Part shown: positions 6,739 to 13,212 of the stretch, in pieces | Numbering within the stretch: position 1 is the stretch's first letter | How the letters are laid out: the number at the start of each line of letters is the position of its first letter | Assembly (NCBI GenBank): GCA_011524575.1 | Contig: WTKB01000241.1 | Coordinates: forward strand, 1-15,485 | Source of the DNA: Aquimarina sp. | Lineage (GTDB): Bacteria; Bacteroidota; Bacteroidia; Flavobacteriales; Flavobacteriaceae | Direction: 5' to 3' | DNA: 15,485 nucleotides | Notes under the pieces: generated by a model | What the model was told of the DNA's origin: nothing | What the model saw: only the letters and a program-made list of their open reading frames with translations | The model's database searches: none | Position numbers and translations under genes: made by a program

Positions 6739-8448
6739 TTATAAGAACGTGTCATTTCCCTCTAATATTTGAGAAATAATCTTTTGAGTGATTAAATAAG
6801 TAGGTTTTACCCCCGTAACTCCTAGTCCGCCTGAAGCTAATGTATTTCCTGTTTTCATAGGATTATCAGAGGCATAATAAGCATAGCGTACTTTTACATC
6901 TTTAGAAATACTTTTACGTATTTTTGAAGCCGCTTGAATTGCTTTTTGGTAATGAGCCCCTTCCATATCTAACCCAATAGCTCCCCATGTAGATTCCATG
7001 AAAAACTCCAATAATTTTTTGTTTTGTAAAGAAGTACCCAGTACAGTTACCATACTTCCTTTATAGCACTTTATTTCAGAATCGTTAAAATCAGAAACTT
7101 TTAATTCGTTTTCAAAAGGGTAATTTCCCGAACTTCCTTCTAAAATATGAGAATCAGCAAGCATAATGTCCCCTTTTTCTCCTTTTAATATCCCTGCTTT
7201 ACCCATTACAGAAATAGATGCTACGTTGAGATATTTTACCCTTTTATCAGAACCTTCCAAAGGTTTTAATAATTCATCCATCACCTCATAGGCTTGTTCA
7301 CCAAAAGCGTAATCAAAAACAAGAAGTACAGGTGTAGAGGAATCCTGTGTAAATTTTTGATTTATTTGATTGTCAAAATACTTAGACATATCAAAAATTT
7401 GAACATCAATATGCGTACTACTTTGATCCTTTAAATAGGTCATCCCATTTTGCAAGGCATAGGTTTTAATTTGCTCTTGATAAGCTTTATTTGTACTCAA
7501 CTGTTCAAAAAATTCAAATTCATGACTTTTCTCAACCTGACTTGAAAAAACCTTTTTTGCATATAAATAATTTTGAATACTGTGCATATTAGCACTTATG
7601 ATATGTAATGGACGATCTAATAAAGATAACCCAGCTAAAGTACTTTTTACCCGTTTTGCCCAATGCTCAGAGTATAGATGATGTCCTAGTGACTTTTGTA
7701 ACTTTGGTGTAAAAAAAATCTCTCTAGACATAGAAATATCCTGAGATTCTAACAAAGAGCATTTATACAACTCCGAAACCCATGAAACAAGCTTATTTGG
7801 GTTTGTAGGTAAGGCAAAAGTAGTATAGTATTGTTCTATAGTTTTGATATCATGCTGTAGTAATTTAGATAACAATACAACTGCTTTCTGCTTATCTGTA
7901 GTTGTAAGCTGTTCCATATCCCCCCATTTTATCAATTGACTAGAAGGTTTGTGAGTTGTTGCATCTAAACTTTGGTTATCTAGAACAATCATACGATTCT
8001 TAATCTTATCTGCTTCCATGTACATGAAAGTTAAATGCGTAAGAATATCATAAAGCTCTGAACGTCCTCGGGTAATCTCAATATGGATCGTATCTGTATT
8101 GATTCGGTAACAATCTCTACGACGTTTTTTAGCAACAACTACAGTATGGTCTTGGTGTAGAAAGTGATCTTTATTTGTAAGTTTTATATACCTACAACTT
8201 TCAATACCTTCTGGTAAACGCTCCAAAATATAGTGCATTCCCCCTAATTCTACTTGAGATTGTTTAATTGTACCATAAATCTCTGGGCTAAGTGTAAGCA
8301 AAGCTTCACGTAAAGTTTTACCAGAAAGCCCTGTAGGTTTATAATGCCCTCTATTAAACAAGTGCCTAATAGCAATAAAAATACGTTCTATAGCATTACT
8401 ACTCTCTTGTGCCTCTGTAGTAGTAGATTGTAAATCAAAGGATTTCAT
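6739..8448 (-). CDS. DUF6909 family protein with a nucleoside-phosphorylase-like C-terminus
   Basis: A 569-residue soluble protein that I recognise as the uncharacterised DUF6909 family of Bacteroidota, from the N-terminal stretch AIERIFIAIRHLFNRGHYKP near residues 19-38 and IEITRGRSELYDILTHLTF near 123-141. No signal peptide or membrane segment is seen. The C-terminal third has motifs resembling the MTA/SAH nucleosidase and PNP/UDP phosphorylase superfamily, in the expected order: GKAGILKGEKGDIMLADSHI at 416-435, GLDMEGAHY at 492-500 and YASDNP at 525-530. In those enzymes the MEGA/MESA Glu holds the ribose and the later Asp acts on the base. This is my inference by eye and function is unproven. 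DUF3098 and uppP follow within 12 nt. The gene begins 42 bp past the end of repeat D; I found no convincing promoter in that gap. Confidence 0.82.
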   Translation of the reverse strand: MKSFDLQSTTTEAQESSNAIERIFIAIRHLFNRGHYKPTGLSGKTLREALLTLSPEIYGTIKQSQVELGGMHYILERLPEGIESCRYIKLTNKDHFLHQDHTVVVAKKRRRDCYRINTDTIHIEITRGRSELYDILTHLTFMYMEADKIKNRMIVLDNQSLDATTHKPSSQLIKWGDMEQLTTTDKQKAVVLLSKLLQHDIKTIEQYYTTFALPTNPNKLVSWVSELYKCSLLESQDISMSREIFFTPKLQKSLGHHLYSEHWAKRVKSTLAGLSLLDRPLHIISANMHSIQNYLYAKKVFSSQVEKSHEFEFFEQLSTNKAYQEQIKTYALQNGMTYLKDQSSTHIDVQIFDMSKYFDNQINQKFTQDSSTPVLLVFDYAFGEQAYEVMDELLKPLEGSDKRVKYLNVASISVMGKAGILKGEKGDIMLADSHILEGSSGNYPFENELKVSDFNDSEIKCYKGSMVTVLGTSLQNKKLLEFFMESTWGAIGLDMEGAHYQKAIQAASKIRKSISKDVKVRYAYYASDNPMKTGNTLASGGLGVTGVKPTYLITQKIISQILEGNDTFL

Positions 8449-8490
8449 AAAAAATAATTTTAACCAAATACCACAACTAACATTTTACTC

Positions 8491-8652
8491 TTAGAACTTG
8501 TTTAAATTGAACACAAACTGTAATTCAAAAATTTCAGGTTTTGGTTTACTTTTAAATGACGTGCATACCTAGAGATATGTAAATCTTTTTAAAGTGATTT
8601 AAGTTCTTAAAATTTTGGATTACAGGAAGTAGTGCCTTTAAACAAGCTCTTA
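8491..8652. repeat. Full-length copy (D) of the ~160-bp palindromic repeat, opposite orientation
   Basis: Same element as 5481-5640 but inverted: read on the minus strand it starts AAGAGCTTGTTTAAAGGCAC, and its first 70 bases differ from copy C at only about six positions. End arms are 8493-8506 and 8637-8650, 14 bp with a single change that would be a G-U wobble in minus-strand RNA. The inner arms CTGTAATTCAAAA (8518-8530) and TTTTGGATTACAG (8612-8624) also pair, with one mismatch. The apex CATATC/GGTATG closes a 4-base loop in place of the TATATC/GATATA of copy C. The TAA stop of the GH3 gene (8652-8650) is formed at its outer end. It has no U-tract and no ORF. Confidence 0.88.
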
Positions 8653-10164
8653 ATATTTATGAAGTGATTCCTGTAATTTGTCTGCAATTTTGCGATTATT
8701 TGATAATCTTGGAAGTTTGTTTTGTCCTCCTAACTTCCCTAAAGATTTCATATAGGTTCTAAACCCTCCATTAATAACTACTGTAACTACTAAGGGTTTT
8801 AAAATATTACCATCAATAAGGTCTTTGTAATAAGAATTTTGAATACACATTTGCTCATTTAAATAATTAGCAAATGCTTCTTTATCACAACGATCTGTAT
8901 CAGAAAATTCCACAAACCATTCATGATAAGGAAGTCCTGAATCTGGATTTACCATAGGAGCTACTGTAAACTCATTTACGACAGCATTTGTTTTTAAAAC
9001 TGCATATTTTAAAGACTCTTCAACCTCTTTTGCAATCACATGCTCTCCAAAAGCAGAAATATAATGTTTCACCCTACCCGATACACGAAGTCTATATGGT
9101 GAAATACTTGTAAACTGGACCGTATCCCCAATATTATACCCCCAAAGTCCTGCAGTGGTAGAAATAATCATTACATAATTTACGTCTATTTCTACATCTT
9201 TAAGACAAATTCTAGCCTCCTTTTTATCGGCTAAAAAGTCTTCGACACGAATAAACTCATAAAAAATACCCGAATCTAATTGCAGAAGCATTCCTTTTTC
9301 GTAAACGCCATTATGTTGATCTTGATAAGCAAAAAAACCTTCTGAAGCAGGATATAATTCGATACTAGGAATGTCTGTACCAATGAGTTTTTTAAAAATG
9401 GATTTGTAAGGTTCGTAATTTACTCCCCCGTAAATAAATAACTTAAAATTAGGGAAAATTTCTTTTATAGGCTTACCTGTTTTTTTAATGAGTTTTTCAA
9501 AATACATCTGTACCCAAGGTGGGATACCGCTAATGATACCCATAGATTCCATAAGCGTTTCATCAACAATGGCATCTACTTTGGTCTCCCAGTCGTCAAT
9601 ACAATTCGTTTCCCAACTTGGTAAACGGTTTTTTTTAAGATAACTAGGAATATAATGAGCTACAATTCCTGAAAGCCTTCCTAATTGTACTCCATTTTTA
9701 TCTGATAGCTCTGGGCTACCTTGTAAAAAGATCATTTTATGATCAACAAAACCTGAATTACCTGTTTGATAAATATAATTTAAAATCGCATCTCTTGCCG
9801 TTTTAATATGCATAGGCATAGATTCCTTAGTAATGGGAATATACTTTGAGCCACTGGTAGTTCCTGATGTTTTGGCATAATACAAAGGTTTACCTGGCCA
9901 TAATACATCGGAAGATCCTGCGACCATTTTATCGACATACAACCGTAATGCCTCATAATCTCTTATAGGAACCCGTTTTTTAAAATCCGCATAAGAATGA
10001 ATAGACTCAAAATGATGATCCCTTCCAAAATCTGTACGAAGTGCCTTTTTAATAAGATTTTTACGCACCTTTTCTTGGGCAGCTATAGGATGTTGTATCC
10101 ACTTTTGATTTCTACGATGAATGAAACTAGCAAATATTTTAGCAGCAGTACTTTTTAAAGCCAT
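8650..10164 (-). CDS. GH3-family acyl-adenylating / amido-synthetase-like protein
   Basis: A 504-residue member of the GH3 family (named after plant auxin-responsive GH3), a branch of the ANL adenylate-forming enzymes. Plant relatives join jasmonate or indole-acetate to amino acids through an acyl-AMP; bacterial substrates are unknown. The nucleotide-binding P-loop YYAKTSGTTSGSKYIPIT is at about residues 96-113. ELYPASEGFFAYQ near 270-285 corresponds to the acyl/AMP-binding motif, and WGYNIGDTVQFTSISPYRLRVSGRVKHYIS to the domain hinge. The C-terminal part, from about residue 385, is the small mobile domain. Length is standard and nothing is broken. It begins with ATG 11 nt after the M23 peptidase stop, so the two are co-transcribed, a pairing I recall from other flavobacteria. 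No peptide-synthetase carrier or plant-hormone genes are nearby. Confidence 0.92.
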   Translation of the reverse strand: MALKSTAAKIFASFIHRRNQKWIQHPIAAQEKVRKNLIKKALRTDFGRDHHFESIHSYADFKKRVPIRDYEALRLYVDKMVAGSSDVLWPGKPLYYAKTSGTTSGSKYIPITKESMPMHIKTARDAILNYIYQTGNSGFVDHKMIFLQGSPELSDKNGVQLGRLSGIVAHYIPSYLKKNRLPSWETNCIDDWETKVDAIVDETLMESMGIISGIPPWVQMYFEKLIKKTGKPIKEIFPNFKLFIYGGVNYEPYKSIFKKLIGTDIPSIELYPASEGFFAYQDQHNGVYEKGMLLQLDSGIFYEFIRVEDFLADKKEARICLKDVEIDVNYVMIISTTAGLWGYNIGDTVQFTSISPYRLRVSGRVKHYISAFGEHVIAKEVEESLKYAVLKTNAVVNEFTVAPMVNPDSGLPYHEWFVEFSDTDRCDKEAFANYLNEQMCIQNSYYKDLIDGNILKPLVVTVVINGGFRTYMKSLGKLGGQNKLPRLSNNRKIADKLQESLHKY

Positions 10165-10175
10165 AACAGTAAGTA

Positions 10176-11042
10176 TTACTTTTTAAAATCTATATAGTCC
10201 TCAGGATTCAAAGAAGAGTTTTTATACCACAACTCAAAATGTAAATGTGTTCCTGTAGTCAGTTCTCCTGTATTCCCTGCAAAAGCAATTACCTCACCTG
10301 CATCTACCAAATCAGCCTGTTTTACCATAAGCTTTTTGTTATGTTTATAAACCGAAACTAATCCAGAAGAATGTTTTATAATAAGTACATAACCCGTTTG
10401 CTGTGTCCATTCACTAAAAATTATTATTCCTGCTGCCGCAGCTTTTACTGGAGTATCTTTTTCCACGGCAATATCTATAGCATAATGTCCTAATGGATAA
10501 TTAAAAGTGCTAGTAACTGTACCTTTTACTGGAGCTACAAGTAAAAAATCATCCTCAATTTCTGCATTTGTTGCATCTAAACTAAATCGCTCTTTATCTG
10601 CAACCTCCTTACGAAGTAAAAGTTCTACCTCTGAAGGTTGTAAGTCTTCTTCAGAAATTTTAGTACGAATTTCTTTGGTTAAAGAATCTTTGTTATAAGT
10701 ACTTTCAAAAATTTCATCACCACTTAATAGTTTTTTGACAACCTCATAATACCTTTGATTATAAGCCATGACATTATTAATCGAATCGGTACGAATAGCT
10801 AACTGTTTTGCTTCTGTAGCAATAGCTTTATACTCATAACCAGGAATGTATTCTTTCAAAGAAGTATATGCGATAAGTGCTATTGTAAAAGTAATAATGG
10901 AAAATGTAAAAAACATCGCTAAAAACAATACATTTAAACGATTAAGCTTAAACGATACCTTTTCTTCAAAAGTTTTTTCACTTAAAACAATTAATCTGTA
11001 TTTATTAGTAAGTCTTACTTTTAATCTTTCTTTCTTCTTCAT
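10176..11042 (-). CDS. Membrane-anchored M23 family metallopeptidase (LytM domain)
   Basis: Predicted zinc peptidase that cuts peptidoglycan peptide bridges, anchored in the inner membrane with its catalytic domain in the periplasm. Counting from the ATG at 11042 (288 aa), a basic cytoplasmic tail (KKKERLKVRLTNKYR) leads to one transmembrane segment at about 37-60. A helical, probably coiled region spans about 70-160, and the LytM domain fills 170-286. All zinc and catalytic residues are visible: HxxxD (His186, Asp190), His234 in VYKHN and HLH at 266-268, so it should be an active enzyme rather than a degenerate LytM regulator. An ATG at 11060 would add only MFLISF and is less likely, because flavobacterial homologs begin at the lysine-rich tail. 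It precedes the GH3 gene by 11 nt. Confidence 0.92.
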   Translation of the reverse strand: MKKKERLKVRLTNKYRLIVLSEKTFEEKVSFKLNRLNVLFLAMFFTFSIITFTIALIAYTSLKEYIPGYEYKAIATEAKQLAIRTDSINNVMAYNQRYYEVVKKLLSGDEIFESTYNKDSLTKEIRTKISEEDLQPSEVELLLRKEVADKERFSLDATNAEIEDDFLLVAPVKGTVTSTFNYPLGHYAIDIAVEKDTPVKAAAAGIIIFSEWTQQTGYVLIIKHSSGLVSVYKHNKKLMVKQADLVDAGEVIAFAGNTGELTTGTHLHFELWYKNSSLNPEDYIDFKK

Positions 11043-11098
11043 AAATGAAATCAGGAACATTGATGAGTAAAATACCCTTCTATTAAATCAAAACTTTT

Positions 11099-12178
11099 TT
11101 AAGCATCATCAAAATCTAAAGTGATTTTTAAATCATCAGCATATGCTTGACATGAGAGTACTAAACCTTCTTGTAATTCTTTATCAGTAAGCATTTTATT
11201 TGCAGGCATAGTTGCTTTTCCTTCTGTAACTCTACAAATACAAGAACAACAAACCCCTCCTTGACAAGAATAAGGAACATCAATATCTTTAGCTAAAATC
11301 TGATCTAGTAAGGTACTTTCTGAGTTTACTTCTAATTCAAACTCTTCGTCATCTACAAGTACTTTTACTACCGATTGAGAAATTTTCTCCTGTTGTATAG
11401 ATTGTGGTTGTTCGGGTAAAGAAACAGGAATAGCTGCATCAGGATCAAAAAATAATTCTTGATGGATTTGCTCTGGAATACATCCAAAATCTAATAATGT
11501 TTCTTTAACAATCTTTTGCATAGCTACTGGACCACAAAGAAATATATCATGGAATGTAATGTCCTTATATTGATTTTTTAAAGCGTCATTTACTTTGTTA
11601 GCATCTATACGACCAAACAAACTACCTGCTACTTGTTCCTTACTAAATATATAATTAATACTTAAACGATTAGAATATTGCTTTTGTAACTCTTGAAGTT
11701 TATTATAAAATAGGGTATCCATTTGGGTTTTATTCCCATAAAAAAGTGTAAACGTACTTTTAGGTTCTAAGACCATTACACTTGTAAGCATTGATAAAAC
11801 AGGAGTAATACCACTACCTGCAACAAATGCTAAATAATTTTTTTCATTTTCATTATTTGGTACTAACGTAAATCTTCCTTCTGGAAAACCTACCTCTAAT
11901 ACATCTAAAGGTTTTAATGAGTCCGTGGCATAAGTAGAAAATATACCATTAGGAATTTTCTTAATACTTACTTGTAAACTTTTAGAATTAGGCACACTAC
12001 TTATGGAATAAGATCTACGCACCTTTTGATTATTAATATCTGCTTGAAGTGTAAGAAACTGACCTGGTAAAAATCTAAAATCAGATTGTAAATCACTCGG
12101 AATATCAAAAACTAAAGAAACAGCATTAGGAGTTTCTTTGATAATATCTTTTATTTTTAAGGATGTAAAACTATACAT
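11099..12178 (-). CDS. FAD/NAD(P)H oxidoreductase with C-terminal 2Fe-2S ferredoxin domain (PaaE/Hcr-like)
   Basis: A 359-residue electron-transfer flavoprotein that passes electrons from NAD(P)H via FAD to a plant-type 2Fe-2S cluster and on to an unknown acceptor. Domains in order: FAD-binding beta-barrel with RRSYSIS at residues 54-60; NAD(P)-binding domain with AGSGITP near 120-126 and FLCGPVAMQ near 215; ferredoxin domain with cluster ligands Cys305, Cys310, Cys313 and Cys343. Cys311 and Cys315 are extra. Relatives include the phenylacetyl-CoA epoxidase reductase PaaE and hydroxylating-oxygenase reductases, but no paa gene is here, so the partner is open. I chose the ATG at 12178. The upstream TTG at 12202 overlaps the promoter -7 element and would precede the transcription start. 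The M23 gene follows after 56 nt. Confidence 0.9.
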   Translation of the reverse strand: MYSFTSLKIKDIIKETPNAVSLVFDIPSDLQSDFRFLPGQFLTLQADINNQKVRRSYSISSVPNSKSLQVSIKKIPNGIFSTYATDSLKPLDVLEVGFPEGRFTLVPNNENEKNYLAFVAGSGITPVLSMLTSVMVLEPKSTFTLFYGNKTQMDTLFYNKLQELQKQYSNRLSINYIFSKEQVAGSLFGRIDANKVNDALKNQYKDITFHDIFLCGPVAMQKIVKETLLDFGCIPEQIHQELFFDPDAAIPVSLPEQPQSIQQEKISQSVVKVLVDDEEFELEVNSESTLLDQILAKDIDVPYSCQGGVCCSCICRVTEGKATMPANKMLTDKELQEGLVLSCQAYADDLKITLDFDDA

Positions 12179-12199
12179 AACTAAAGTGTATTTAGAAGA

Positions 12200-12230
12200 C
12201 AAAAATACTAAAAAAAGAACAGCTCATAAA
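12200..12230 (-). promoter_or_regulatory. Bacteroidota-type promoter for the oxidoreductase gene
   Basis: On the minus strand TTTA (12230-12227) is followed after exactly 19 bp by TATTTTTG (12207-12200). The Bacteroidota primary sigma factor prefers TTTG at -33 and TAnnTTTG at -7, so the -7 element is perfect and the -33 element matches at 3 of 4 bases. Transcription would start about 7 bp downstream, giving a very short leader before the ATG at 12178. It lies just after the terminator of the fructokinase gene, as expected for a new unit. Confidence 0.62.
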
Positions 12231-12244
12231 TAACTGTTTATCCG

Positions 12245-12290
12245 TAAAATAAAACCCCCTTTTAAAAGAGACTTCTCTTTTAAAAGGGGG
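12245..12290 (-). terminator. Intrinsic terminator after the mannitol/fructokinase operon
   Basis: A perfect 16-bp stem: CCCCCTTTTAAAAGAG at 12255-12270 pairs with 12275-12290 across a 4-base loop. On the minus strand the hairpin is followed directly by TTTTATTTT, a good U-tract. It lies 25 bp past the fructokinase stop and upstream of the oxidoreductase promoter. It is the only strong classical terminator in the window. Confidence 0.9.
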
Positions 12291-12315
12291 GATCTTTATA
12301 AGATAAAAAAATGCA

Positions 12316-13200
12316 CTAATTTACTTTGAGCATATCATCTATTTCTTGCTTTGAAATAAAAGGATTTGCACCTTCTTTAGAAGCAATTAAAGCACTTACT
12401 GCACAGGAATAGTTGAGTGCTTTTTGATAAGGTACTTCTTTTAAAATTTGAGATATAATACATGACAAGAAAGAATCTCCTGCTCCAACCGTATCAGCAA
12501 CTTTCACTTTATATCCATGGTTACGATAAAAAGTTCCATCAATATAAAGCAAAGCCCCTTTCTCTCCTAAGGTTACACAAATTTTTTGAGTAGCTGTAAG
12601 TTCTGAAATAAAAGTAATACACTCCTTTACATTGTCAAACTTCTTACCAAAAGCATCACAGATTAAGTGTATTTCATCATCATTAAACTTGATAAAATCC
12701 GATTGCTTCATTAATGCTACCAAGTTATCCATATCGTAGTGAGGAAAACGCAAATTGACATCAAAAACTTTGAAAGGAGCTACTTGTAAAAGTTTAGATA
12801 AAGTAGTCCTTGAAACTTCACTACGGTTTACTAAACTTCCAAAAATAAAAGCTTCAGAACTTTTAACTAACTCTGCATCTTCTTGGTTATAAGCAATAGC
12901 ATCCCATGCACAAGGCTCTTTAATCTCATAAGATGCAGAACCTTCTTGATCCAAAGTAACTACCACTGAACTTGTTTCAAGATCTGGATGAATTTGAACA
13001 TGACTGGTATTGAAAGAGTAGCCCTTCATTTTAATTTTCAGTTCTTCTCCATCAGCATCGTTCCCAATAGCACTGATTAATTTCACATTGTACCCTTCAC
13101 TAAGAGCTCTTAGTGATACATTTAATGGAGCACCTCCTATTTTTTTTCCTTGAGGAAAAACATCCCAAAGTACTTCTCCAAAGCAGACTATCTGTTTCAT
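12316..13200 (-). CDS. PfkB-family carbohydrate kinase, probable fructokinase
   Basis: Ribokinase/PfkB-fold sugar kinase of 294 residues, most likely ATP:fructose 6-phosphotransferase (EC 2.7.1.4). The N-terminal signature is GEVLWDVFPQGKKIGGAPLN at residues 8-27, where the GGAPLN stretch is typical of fructokinases and holds the sugar. The C-terminal PfkB motif DTVGAGDSF is at 236-244, with catalytic Asp242 and the anion hole formed by GAG. LGEKGALLY near 211-219 contributes to the ATP site. It starts 12 nt downstream of a mannitol 2-dehydrogenase-type gene, whose product would be fructose, and this context supports fructokinase over other PfkB sugars. A strong terminator follows, so it ends the operon. 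The ATG at 13200 leads straight into the beta-strand KQIVCFGEV, leaving little doubt about the start. Confidence 0.93.
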   Translation of the reverse strand: MKQIVCFGEVLWDVFPQGKKIGGAPLNVSLRALSEGYNVKLISAIGNDADGEELKIKMKGYSFNTSHVQIHPDLETSSVVVTLDQEGSASYEIKEPCAWDAIAYNQEDAELVKSSEAFIFGSLVNRSEVSRTTLSKLLQVAPFKVFDVNLRFPHYDMDNLVALMKQSDFIKFNDDEIHLICDAFGKKFDNVKECITFISELTATQKICVTLGEKGALLYIDGTFYRNHGYKVKVADTVGAGDSFLSCIISQILKEVPYQKALNYSCAVSALIASKEGANPFISKQEIDDMLKVN

Positions 13201-13212
13201 ATTAAACGGATA

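Noticed and set aside
10507..11070. Two plus-strand open frames opposite the M23 peptidase gene
   Set aside because: Low-complexity antisense shadows of a gene with intact active-site motifs.
12179..12202. TTG start at 12202 for the oxidoreductase
   Set aside because: It overlaps the predicted -7 promoter element, so it would lie upstream of the transcription start.
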